A stretch of DNA of 47,047 nucleotides, taken from the NCBI GenBank assembly GCA_902801685.1, contig CADCIZ010000004.1, positions 1 to 47,047 of the forward strand. The letters run 5' to 3'. Numbering within the stretch: position 1 is the stretch's first letter; each line of letters begins with the position of its first letter. The stretch is from an uncultured Erysipelotrichaceae bacterium. GTDB lineage: Bacteria; Bacillota_I; Bacilli_A; RF39; UBA660. Below, one piece after another: positions 25,059 through 32,319 of the stretch. The notes below the pieces were generated by a model. The model was not told where the DNA came from and ran no database searches. It saw only the letters and a list, made by a program, of their open reading frames with translations. The position numbers and the translations under genes were made by a program.

Positions 25059-25442
25059 TTAAAAGTCAATATCTATGATGTCATTAATATCAATTATAGT
25101 ATTATCTTCTAACTTAATATTCTTATAGATAATATCTATTCGTTTAACAATACCTTCTTTAATTATATATTTTGATTTTTTATAACTAAAATAAGTAATA
25201 CTAACCTTTATTTTATCTTTAATATGATTACTAATATAATTTAGTTTATCACTAATCATCATTTCTAATTCATCATATGAATCAATCTTTCTATCAGTAA
25301 TCTTAGAGGCGTCTATTACCATATCATCATATCCTGTTAAAGCGGCAAATGGAGAAAACTGCGCAGCACGTTTATATAAGGGCATATGTGGATGACTAGA
25401 ATTAGGTCTTTTTAAATTTATAATATCATCATAATTATTCAT
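25059..25442 (-). CDS. YolD-like protein, partner of the Y-family polymerase
   Basis: This 127-aa protein has HPHMPLYKRAAQFSPFAALT near the start, the hallmark of the YolD-like family (PF08863), usually encoded beside UvrX/DinB-type polymerases in Firmicutes. Its biochemical role is unsettled. The ATG at 25442 overlaps the polymerase stop by 4 nt (ATGA), with GGAGGA inside the polymerase end. The gene shares the SOS-like promoter of the polymerase. Confidence 0.88.
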   Translation of the reverse strand: MNNYDDIINLKRPNSSHPHMPLYKRAAQFSPFAALTGYDDMVIDASKITDRKIDSYDELEMMISDKLNYISNHIKDKIKVSITYFSYKKSKYIIKEGIVKRIDIIYKNIKLEDNTIIDINDIIDIDF

Positions 25443-26908
25443 GCTCTATGTCCTCCTACTTGATTGTTTCTATCTATTGTAGTTGCACCTTCTACTAAGT
25501 CTAATCCCTTTACTATTGCATTTTTACCATACTTATTCTTAATACTTATAATAGTATTCTGTACCTTTTTTTCTTTTGATTCTAGTTTAATTTCTTCATC
25601 TATCTTACTATCATTATTACTAAATAAATCTAACTGTTTTAAATTCTTTACTTTATTACTACTTTCATCTACTAAATTGCATGCAGCAATATTAATTCTT
25701 CTAATAAGTAAATTTTTATTAATAATCCTATCATATAGTTTTAATATCTCTTTAGTAATAATATCTGTAGATGATGTTTTATGAGAAATATTAACTGTAC
25801 CATGAGCATGTTTGGGAATACTTCTACCATAGTAATCAACTTTAATCTCTCCTTTATAATTATCATCTATACCTGTAATATCATATCCTACTGTTAAAAC
25901 TACTTGATCAGTAACAAGTTTTTTAGATACTAAATATAAGGTTAAATCCTCTACCATTTCTCTTATTATAATTTTAGTTTTTTCATAATCATATGGAGAG
26001 TGTAATACTTGTCCAATACTCTTACTATTAGACATTGGCTTATAATCTTTAGCATCTTTCATAGTACATGGTTCTACTCCCCAAGCATGATCTATTAGAA
26101 TCTCTGCATTTACACCAAATAACTTAAATAGTAAATCTTCATTGTTAATGGACATTCTAGCAATATCTCCCATGGTATACATATTATTATCTTCTAATTT
26201 TTTTATATATCCTTTTCCTACTCGCCAGAAATCAGTAAGTGGTTTATGATTCCATAATTCTTTTTTATACATAGTTTCATCTAAATATGCAACTCTAGCG
26301 CCATATAAATCAGGATTCATATGTTTAGCAGTAATATCCATCGCAACTTTTGCAAGATACATATTAGTACCAATACCAGCTGTTGCAGTTATCCCTATTT
26401 TATCATATACTTTCTTTATCATCATCCTAGTTAAATCTAATGCACTTTTATTATAATAACTAAGATAATGTGTAATATCACAAAATACTTCATCTATTGA
26501 ATAAACTAATATATCATCTTTAGATATAAAACTTAAATAGATATTATAAATATCAGTACTATATTTCATATATAATCTCATTCTTGGAGTTGCTTTAATA
26601 AAGTCTAATTCTAAATATGGATTATTATTAAGTTCTTCTATATTACATGACTTACCAGTAAATTTTTTATAATTTATTTTCTTTTTTCTTTCATAGTTTA
26701 CTTTTCTAACCTTTTGAATCACTTCAAATAATCGTGCTCTACCAGGAATACCAAATGATTTTAAAGATGGTGATACTGCAAGACATATAGTTTTTTCTGT
26801 ACGAGAAATATCAGCAACTACTAAATTAGTAGTTAAAGGATTAAGATTACGTTCTATGCATTCTACTGATGCATAAAAACTCTTTAAATCAATACACATA
26901 TAAGTCAT
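25439..26908 (-). CDS. Y-family DNA polymerase (UvrX/UmuC-like)
   Basis: This is a translesion polymerase of 489 aa that copies damaged DNA. The first catalytic motif is CIDLKSFYASVE (about 4-15) and the second YSIDEVFCDIT (near 130-140). The helix-hairpin-helix region includes WRVGKGYIKKLE, and the little-finger region follows. The chosen ATG at 26908 has GGTGAT 3 nt upstream, and the 15 additional codons of the longest frame overlap the promoter. It is coupled to the YolD-like gene. A LexA-like box covers the promoter spacer, fitting DNA-damage induction. Confidence 0.93.
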   Translation of the reverse strand: MTYMCIDLKSFYASVECIERNLNPLTTNLVVADISRTEKTICLAVSPSLKSFGIPGRARLFEVIQKVRKVNYERKKKINYKKFTGKSCNIEELNNNPYLELDFIKATPRMRLYMKYSTDIYNIYLSFISKDDILVYSIDEVFCDITHYLSYYNKSALDLTRMMIKKVYDKIGITATAGIGTNMYLAKVAMDITAKHMNPDLYGARVAYLDETMYKKELWNHKPLTDFWRVGKGYIKKLEDNNMYTMGDIARMSINNEDLLFKLFGVNAEILIDHAWGVEPCTMKDAKDYKPMSNSKSIGQVLHSPYDYEKTKIIIREMVEDLTLYLVSKKLVTDQVVLTVGYDITGIDDNYKGEIKVDYYGRSIPKHAHGTVNISHKTSSTDIITKEILKLYDRIINKNLLIRRINIAACNLVDESSNKVKNLKQLDLFSNNDSKIDEEIKLESKEKKVQNTIISIKNKYGKNAIVKGLDLVEGATTIDRNNQVGGHRA

Positions 26909-26923
26909 GCTATCACCAACAAA

Positions 26924-26953
26924 ATAATAGCATACATTTATTCGCAAAGTCAA
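26924..26953 (-). promoter_or_regulatory. Promoter with LexA (SOS) box for the Y-polymerase operon
   Basis: The -35 TTGACT (26948-26953) and -10 TATTAT (26924-26929) are 18 nt apart. Inside lies CGAATAAATGTATG (26931-26944), which matches the Bacillus LexA consensus CGAACRNRYGTTYG at 12 of 14 positions. Confidence 0.7.
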
Positions 26954-26965
26954 TGGAAATATCTA

Positions 26966-26992
26966 GAAAAAAGCACATCAAATCGATGCACT
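26966..26992 (-). terminator. Terminator of the 74-aa membrane gene
   Basis: On the minus strand AGTGCATC-GATTT-GATGTGCT forms an 8-bp stem with two G-U pairs, followed by TTTTTT. It overlaps the stop at 26991. Confidence 0.7.
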
Positions 26993-27215
26993 ACTTCTTC
27001 CTAAACTCGAATAATAAACAGTATATAACACTAAATATCATTCCAAATTCTAATGGTCTAATTATATAATCTTGAATGGTATATACAAACTTAGTATGTG
27101 TTATAAATTGGCAAATTAGATAATCTAATAATGGATATATAATAAACCCCATTATTCCTACTGTAAGTCCAAATACTATTATATAAAGTATTTTATTTTT
27201 CTTTAATTTATTCAT
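26991..27215 (-). CDS. Small membrane protein, 74 aa
   Basis: No family is recognised. There are two hydrophobic helices (about residues 10-32 and 51-68), the first after a basic N-terminus. The last residues are charged. The ATG at 27215 (MNKLKK) is preferred to the longer frame because AGGGAAG lies 4 nt upstream. It sits in its own gap between the GH25 gene and the Y-polymerase promoter. Confidence 0.65.
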   Translation of the reverse strand: MNKLKKNKILYIIVFGLTVGIMGFIIYPLLDYLICQFITHTKFVYTIQDYIIRPLEFGMIFSVIYCLLFEFRKK

Positions 27216-27263
27216 ATCTTCCCTACTTTCTACATCTACTATAACACACATTTTAAATTATTT

Positions 27264-28283
27264 CTATACTTTACTCAAAAAATTACCTACTACCCAAAAC
27301 CTATATTTATTACCTAATCCTGCATCCATTTGATAATATTTAATACCTCTATCAATAGTTATTCTTGATACAGTAAATGTTCTATTAAATTTAAATCTAC
27401 TACCTTTTTTGACATGAATAAAATCACTATTCCATACTTTCTTACCATTAGAATTTACTATATCTACAAACTTTTCTGGAATACCATTATCTTTCCATGA
27501 AAAAAGCATACTACCTCCAGCGTTCCAGTCTTCTCTAACCTGATATATTCCATATACTTTTAATACATCATCTGCAACATAATATTTATAATGATATGGC
27601 GTATTAATCATAACAGTATCCCCTACACCAAACTCATCATAGCCTGGTTTATCTGGTTTATAATCATTATATCCATTTAATTTTTTATCTCTCATTATTT
27701 TAGGATAATCTTTATATGAGATATCTCCGTCTAACTTTCTATCTAATATTTGTTTTTTAGATGTATATTGATACATTCCACATAAATTTGATAAATCCTT
27801 TTGTACTGTTCCATCATTAGTCCCCCAGTTTGCAATCCATTTATCATATTTAGTAATATTTAGTTTAGTATCAAACCAACTTTGTGATGCATATACTCCA
27901 ACATAGTATCCATTATTCTCAAGGATGTTACAGAAATTATTACAAATACTAGTTAAAACTTCATTACTAGGCATACCATTATTATATTTATAATTATCAC
28001 CATCTTCCATATCGATATATATTGGATAATCAAATAATTTTCCTTTTATTAAATTTACCATGTAATTAGCTTCTTCAAAGGATGTTTTGACATCAAGAGA
28101 ATAACTATATAGATATGCCCCTACTGGAATACCATACTTTTTACACTCACTATAGTATTGTTCAAACCTAGAATCAGTATTAGTTCCCCATGCTGCTCTT
28201 AATATTATAAAATCTACTTCATCTTTTAATCTTAAAAAATCAAGTTCTCCTTGATGAGATGATATATCTATTCCATACTTCAC
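27264..28283 (-). CDS. GH25 lysozyme (1,4-beta-N-acetylmuramidase) with C-terminal SH3-like domain
   Basis: This 339-aa muramidase cuts the glycan backbone of peptidoglycan. The GH25 domain (about 1-200) shows YGIDISSHQGELDF at its start and YPIYIDMEDGDN with the catalytic Asp and Glu near residue 95. A second domain after about 215 resembles SH3-like wall-binding modules. I place the start at the GTG at 28283 because GGAGG lies 8 nt upstream. No signal peptide is visible, so release may depend on a holin, lysis or another route, as with phage-type lysins. No phage genes are nearby. Confidence 0.92.
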   Translation of the reverse strand: MKYGIDISSHQGELDFLRLKDEVDFIILRAAWGTNTDSRFEQYYSECKKYGIPVGAYLYSYSLDVKTSFEEANYMVNLIKGKLFDYPIYIDMEDGDNYKYNNGMPSNEVLTSICNNFCNILENNGYYVGVYASQSWFDTKLNITKYDKWIANWGTNDGTVQKDLSNLCGMYQYTSKKQILDRKLDGDISYKDYPKIMRDKKLNGYNDYKPDKPGYDEFGVGDTVMINTPYHYKYYVADDVLKVYGIYQVREDWNAGGSMLFSWKDNGIPEKFVDIVNSNGKKVWNSDFIHVKKGSRFKFNRTFTVSRITIDRGIKYYQMDAGLGNKYRFWVVGNFLSKV

Positions 28284-28346
28284 GCATGTCACCTCCCTAC
28301 TTTAATCTATGAATAAACATAATTTATAAATAATTGATTATACTAA

Positions 28347-28380
28347 AAAGATTGTAAATTTTATAATCTACAATCCTTTA
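28347..28380 (-). terminator. Terminator of the zinc-ribbon gene
   Basis: On the minus strand GATTGTA pairs with TACAATC, followed by TTTTT. It begins a few bases after the stop at 28383. Confidence 0.75.
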
Positions 28381-28382
28381 AC

Positions 28383-29798
28383 TTATAAACTAAAACTATT
28401 AACCCCAGAATTCACGTTTTCAAGTGAATTAAAATCTTCCATAAATTCTTTTAATTTAGTATTATTTTCAATACTATTAAGTATTTCATCTGAATGTTCT
28501 ACAAAATAATCATATTCAATTACCTTATTAGTATCAATATCTTTAAATTCAACATTATTAGATGTAACCATATCATCAATCATAGACATTTTTATAACAC
28601 CTAAATCTGCCGTTATAGTAGTCTTTGTATTATTATCATCACCCGTTTTATTAATGCTAACTTTAAATGAAGTAATACCCATATCAAGAGTAAGCTCAGA
28701 ATTATTATTATCTACTTTAACATATCTTAAAGCAATCTCTTGTCCTTCAACCTTAGTAGATAATTCAATTCCCTTATAAGACTCACCAATTCCTGATGTA
28801 AATATAGTTACCATTATTTCATTATCCATTTTAATACTACTATAATCAATTTCACTTACATATTCATTAAGAGTTGCTTTATCTATGCCATAATTACTTG
28901 TCATATAAGATACAAACTCTTCATTACTAATTAGATTATTAATAAAATTCTTAGTAATATCTTTAACATTATCATTACTTATTGTAAGAGTATAAGCATT
29001 ATATTTTTTTATTTTACCAGCAACATCAACATTTCTTTTACTCTTAGTAAAATACTTACTATCCAATGTTTTTTCAAATGCTTCATCTAATGCCCTCTTC
29101 AAAGCACCAGAACCTTTTGTACTTTTATTAAATAATTTACCATATTGTTCTTCAGTTATTGGAAGTTTAATATACTTATCATATAATCCAGATAATCCTA
29201 TATACATTGAATTATCTCTACCATAAATACCAAATCCAAACAAATCTGTATCTTTATAGTTAAATGTAATTTCTTCATCCATTTTCTTTAAATCAGTATC
29301 AAACTGCATATTATTACTTAACTTTAAATTATTATATATCTTAACTATTTCATCCATGCCCATACCAGATGCATCAATATTATAACTAATAGTATTTTTT
29401 ATAGATTTTTTCTTAATATCTTCGTCTTTAAAAAGTTCTCTTGTTACATTCTTAAATCCATCAACAAATATTTCTTTAGAAGTTTTTTTATTAAATATAA
29501 ATAAGTATAAAGCACCTATTACAATTGCAAGAAAAAGAATAATTCCAATTAAAATAAGTGGTAATTTATTACCTTTCTTCTTATCATTACTAATATTACC
29601 GTTAATACCACTATTAGCAATATTTTGATTATTTATATTACTACTATCTATTGGCATAACACTAGGTCCAACGCCTACATTTGCATTGGCATCAACATTT
29701 GATACTCCTACATTATTATCATTTTTAATCAATGATCCACAATTAGTACAAAAACTTGCACCATCATTTATTTCATTTCCACATACAACACATTTCAT
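28383..29798 (-). CDS. Zinc-ribbon membrane protein with large extracellular domain, 471 aa
   Basis: The N-terminus is a zinc ribbon with two CxxC knuckles (CVVCG and CTNCG) in residues 3-22. A low-complexity Asn/Gly/Val linker and one transmembrane helix (about 85-107) follow. The remaining 360 residues would be outside the cell and are lysine/aspartate-rich without known catalytic motifs. The layout recalls the TcaA/YvbJ type of zinc-ribbon proteins, but function is unknown. Of three clustered ATGs I choose the third (29798), which gives MKCVVCG and good spacing from AAGGAG. Its promoter ends 17 bp before the insertion sequence, so expression should survive the insertion. Confidence 0.82.
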   Translation of the reverse strand: MKCVVCGNEINDGASFCTNCGSLIKNDNNVGVSNVDANANVGVGPSVMPIDSSNINNQNIANSGINGNISNDKKKGNKLPLILIGIILFLAIVIGALYLFIFNKKTSKEIFVDGFKNVTRELFKDEDIKKKSIKNTISYNIDASGMGMDEIVKIYNNLKLSNNMQFDTDLKKMDEEITFNYKDTDLFGFGIYGRDNSMYIGLSGLYDKYIKLPITEEQYGKLFNKSTKGSGALKRALDEAFEKTLDSKYFTKSKRNVDVAGKIKKYNAYTLTISNDNVKDITKNFINNLISNEEFVSYMTSNYGIDKATLNEYVSEIDYSSIKMDNEIMVTIFTSGIGESYKGIELSTKVEGQEIALRYVKVDNNNSELTLDMGITSFKVSINKTGDDNNTKTTITADLGVIKMSMIDDMVTSNNVEFKDIDTNKVIEYDYFVEHSDEILNSIENNTKLKEFMEDFNSLENVNSGVNSFSL

Positions 29799-29821
29799 AA
29801 TCATCATACTCCTTACCAAAT

Positions 29822-29850
29822 ATTCTATCACAAATTGTCATTTATAGCAA
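29822..29850 (-). promoter_or_regulatory. Promoter of the zinc-ribbon gene
   Basis: The -35 TTGCTA (29845-29850) and -10 TAGAAT (29822-29827) have a 17-nt spacer. The -35 coincides with the former last codons of the interrupted activase-like gene. Confidence 0.65.
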
Positions 29851-29867
29851 TTAATTATATCTGAAAA
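29851..29867. repeat. Target-site duplication, left copy
   Basis: TTAATTATATCTGAAAA is repeated exactly at 31371-31387, flanking the insertion sequence. The 17-bp length is long for an insertion sequence and fits one subgroup of the IS1202 family as I recall it. Confidence 0.92.
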
Positions 29868-29894
29868 TGTTAAACCTTTTTTAAAATGTCCCAT
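29868..29894 (+). repeat. Left terminal inverted repeat of the insertion sequence
   Basis: This 27-bp end matches the right end at 22 of 27 positions. Differences are at positions 7-9, 15 and 16. The inner core AAATGTCCCAT is identical. Confidence 0.88.
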
Positions 29895-29963
29895 ATATAT
29901 TTTATTAAAATGTCCCATTTTAGTGTATAATACATCTTCATAGAAAGGGGGTGTTATTTTATT

Positions 29964-31259
29964 ATGAATAAAGATAAAAGAAAAGCATTAGAACTATTAA
30001 AGAAAAAAGCTAATGGTGAAATTAAAATAACATATCAAGAAATAGCTAAACAATCAGGATATGAAAGAAAGCAAATTAATAGGTTTATTTCAGAATTAGA
30101 AAAAAGAGATATTGATTCTATTTTAGTTCACGGTCTAACGAATAAACCTTCTAATCATTCTGCTCCCCAGCAAGAAATTGATTATATTAAAAACTTCAAG
30201 AAAAAATATCTCTCAATTAGTATATCACAATTTATGGATATTTATCATGAAGATGTTATTTGGAATCCAAATAAAAAAGATGATGTTATTAAATATGGTT
30301 TAAAATTAAGAAGTGAATCTTTTTTTCAACAACTCTACAAAAAAGAAGGTTGGAAATCTCCTATTAAACATAAATGTTTTAAAGGTGATAAAGAAAATCA
30401 TCCACTTCGTGATCCAATGCCTAGACGTGGAATGCTTATTATGGCTGATGGTACTCCACATGATTGGTTTAATAATGGAATCAAATTTTCTTTACATATG
30501 ACTCTAGATGATGCTACTGGAGAAATATTATCAGGATGGTTTACTCCATCTGAATGTCAATTAGGATATTGCCATGCTTTTAAAATAATGTTTGAAAAAC
30601 ACGGAATTCCACAGGTTATTTATGCAGATAGAACTACAATTCTTTGGGATCCTAAAGATGATAGTCAAACTCAAGTTGCCAGAATGTTAGATGAATTAGG
30701 TATCGATCTTGTTTATGCAAACACAAGCGAGGCTAAGGGAAAAATTGAAAGAATGAACGAAACAATTCAAAATAGATTATTAAATGATGTTATAAGATTT
30801 GGTATTAAAAATTACGACGAATTAAACATATGGTTTAATAGCTATTACATTAATTATATTAATCGAAAATTTGCCTACAATCCAAAAGAAGAAGAGACTG
30901 AATTTATACCTTTAGGAGATACTGATTTAACTAAAATAATATGTTTAAAAGAAGAAAGAATTATTCTATCTGGTAATATGAATTCTTATAAAAATCATTA
31001 CTATATACCTATAAATAAAGATGGAAAAGATTTTATTTTTTACAAAGGAACTAAGGTTGAAGTATGGGAAGATATTTTTAATAATAGTATTAGAATATCA
31101 AAAAATAAGACAGTCTATAATACCCGATTAATTGAAGGACATAGAATTGATCCCATTAAAAAAGAACAAAAGAGAATACAAGACCAAAAAGAACTTGAAA
31201 GATTATTCAGGGAAAGAGATGAAAGATTAAAAGCAAGGGCGAACGAAGTGAGTTCATAA
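29964..31259 (+). CDS. IS1202/ISNCY family DDE transposase
   Basis: This 431-aa transposase looks intact. An N-terminal helix-turn-helix (about 16-50, ITYQEIAKQSGYERKQINRF) should bind the ends. The rve-type catalytic core has D162 in MADGTPHDW, D222 in YADRTT and E262 in AKGKIERMNE. A charged C-terminal tail follows. A GGGGGTG sequence lies 12 nt before the ATG, and a TATAAT box is at 29926-29931. Its stop lies inside the loop of the terminator hairpin. Codon use is similar to its surroundings, so base composition alone gives no sign of foreign origin. Confidence 0.93.
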   Translation: MNKDKRKALELLKKKANGEIKITYQEIAKQSGYERKQINRFISELEKRDIDSILVHGLTNKPSNHSAPQQEIDYIKNFKKKYLSISISQFMDIYHEDVIWNPNKKDDVIKYGLKLRSESFFQQLYKKEGWKSPIKHKCFKGDKENHPLRDPMPRRGMLIMADGTPHDWFNNGIKFSLHMTLDDATGEILSGWFTPSECQLGYCHAFKIMFEKHGIPQVIYADRTTILWDPKDDSQTQVARMLDELGIDLVYANTSEAKGKIERMNETIQNRLLNDVIRFGIKNYDELNIWFNSYYINYINRKFAYNPKEEETEFIPLGDTDLTKIICLKEERIILSGNMNSYKNHYYIPINKDGKDFIFYKGTKVEVWEDIFNNSIRISKNKTVYNTRLIEGHRIDPIKKEQKRIQDQKELERLFRERDERLKARANEVSS

Positions 31260-31273
31260 TACCCTTGCTTTTT
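31229..31273 (+). terminator. Transposase terminator
   Basis: AAGCAAGGG (31231-31239) pairs with CCCTTGCTT (31262-31270), followed by T residues. The reverse strand also ends in TTTT, so it can stop transcripts coming from the minus-strand activase-like gene. A second hairpin, CAAACAAAG/CTTTGTTTG (31300-31322), follows. Confidence 0.82.
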
Positions 31274-31343
31274 AGCTTTCATCAATTATAATGGTTACTC
31301 AAACAAAGTTCACCTTTGTTTGTTATCAACCCATTAATTCAAA

Positions 31344-31370
31344 ATGGGACATTTCTAAAAAATCTTAACA
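31344..31370 (-). repeat. Right terminal inverted repeat of the insertion sequence
   Basis: Read inward it is TGTTAAGATTTTTTAG followed by AAATGTCCCAT. It supplies the last four sense codons and stop of the activase-like gene. Confidence 0.88.
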
Positions 31371-32251
31371 TTAATTATATCTGAAAAACTCTCTATTCTA
31401 GTATCAATACCATTATCAGCATCCATATCATCTATAACTATATTTAAGTATGGTTTATCCATTTTTAATATCAACAATTGATTAACCAAACTATCCAAGC
31501 CGCATGGAAAAGTAGATAAAAATACTACACCATCTATTCTATTCTTAACCATTTCATAAGCTCCAATAGACTCCCTACTGTATTTCCAATACAATTCTTT
31601 AGATATATTCTTACTTAACTTTCTACACATACTACTATCAAGTAAATCGCTATAAATAACTTCAATATTTTCTCTTTCTAACATTTTTATAATAGGTTTA
31701 CCTATTAACTCATCATAAGTATTATATGCATGACTAATTAAAAGAATTTTCTTCTTATCACTATTTAACCTATTCATATTTTCCATAATTAATCTTTTTT
31801 TCTTTTCTTTATGTTTATTTACTGAATATAGATAAGCATCACTTATTACACCCACTTTATACCCTAGACTACCCGCCAATTTAAACATTCCTTTTTTTAA
31901 TGTATCCTTATTATTTAGGTCTATATTGTAATCAAGCACATTTACATCAAACAAACTATTAATAATATCTCTGGTTGCTAAAAAATTAGTACAAGTTTGA
32001 TTAAATGTATAAAAATTATCTATCCTAGGAACTAATATATAGTCACACTTATCTTTTAAATATGCAACATGTCCAATATAATTTTTCATAGATAAACACA
32101 TTTCATCTGGTGCATATTTCATACCTTCTTCAATAATCTTTTTTGTAGTTTTGGGACTAACTATAACATCAATACCTAGTTTTTTAAAAAAAGTTACAGT
32201 AATATCTCCATTCATATAATAAAACATCGCACGTGGAATTCCTATTTTCAT
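31355..32251 (-). CDS. Acyl-CoA dehydratase activase-related protein (DUF2229-like), C-terminus rewritten by the insertion sequence
   Basis: This 298-aa protein resembles the DUF2229 part of 2-hydroxyacyl-CoA dehydratase activase proteins. It shows KIGIPRAMFYYMNGD at the start, the cysteine in PDEMCLSMKNY, GHVAYLKDKCDYILVPRID, and FPCGLDSL. It stands alone without the ATPase domain or dehydratase genes, so the role is open. The ATG at 32251 follows GGTGAT; the longer frame starts inside that site. The last residues VKIF and the TAG stop come from the insertion sequence. Reading across the target duplication to the left flank restores the older end, SDIINCYK then TGA at 29838-29840. The truncation is minimal, so the protein is probably still functional. 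Confidence 0.85.
   Translation of the reverse strand: MKIGIPRAMFYYMNGDITVTFFKKLGIDVIVSPKTTKKIIEEGMKYAPDEMCLSMKNYIGHVAYLKDKCDYILVPRIDNFYTFNQTCTNFLATRDIINSLFDVNVLDYNIDLNNKDTLKKGMFKLAGSLGYKVGVISDAYLYSVNKHKEKKKRLIMENMNRLNSDKKKILLISHAYNTYDELIGKPIIKMLERENIEVIYSDLLDSSMCRKLSKNISKELYWKYSRESIGAYEMVKNRIDGVVFLSTFPCGLDSLVNQLLILKMDKPYLNIVIDDMDADNGIDTRIESFSDIINVKIF
31371..31387. repeat. Target-site duplication, right copy
   Basis: This is an exact copy of the 17 bp at 29851-29867. It lies within the activase-like gene. Confidence 0.92.
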
Positions 32252-32265
32252 ATAATCACCATTCA

Positions 32266-32300
32266 ATTATATTCCAAAAATTATATAAATATGATATAAT
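32266..32300. promoter_or_regulatory. Divergent, overlapping promoter region
   Basis: A minus-strand TATAAT (32266-32271) serves the activase-like gene and a plus-strand TATAAT (32295-32300) serves the FemX-like gene. Each -35 region would lie in or beyond the other's -10 area and is weak. The two genes probably compete for polymerase. Confidence 0.5.
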
Positions 32301-32319
32301 TATTTCGGATGGTGATTCG

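Larger units (their letters stand above)
29868..31370 (+). mobile_element. Complete IS1202/ISNCY-type insertion sequence, 1503 bp
   Basis: The element begins TGTTAAACC and ends in the inverted match GGTTTAACA-like right end (TGTTAAGAT when read inward). The 27-bp ends agree at 22 positions and share an 11-bp inner core, AAATGTCCCAT. Exact 17-bp direct repeats flank it, so it moved recently. It carries one plus-strand transposase with an intact DDE triad and a hairpin terminator. The left end holds two copies of TTAAAATGTCCCAT exactly 24 bp apart (29881-29894 and 29905-29918), probable transposase-binding sites over the promoter. It inserted into the last codons of the minus-strand activase-like gene. 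Confidence 0.92.

Noticed and set aside
27264-28283. Prophage remnant around the GH25 muramidase
   Set aside because: No other phage genes, integrase or attachment repeats are visible nearby.
30313-30501. 62-aa plus-strand frame inside the transposase
   Set aside because: It is an out-of-frame shadow of the transposase gene.
29851-31387. Insertion sequence targeting a dif-like Xer site
   Set aside because: I looked for a dif-like 28-bp partly palindromic site at the junction and found none.
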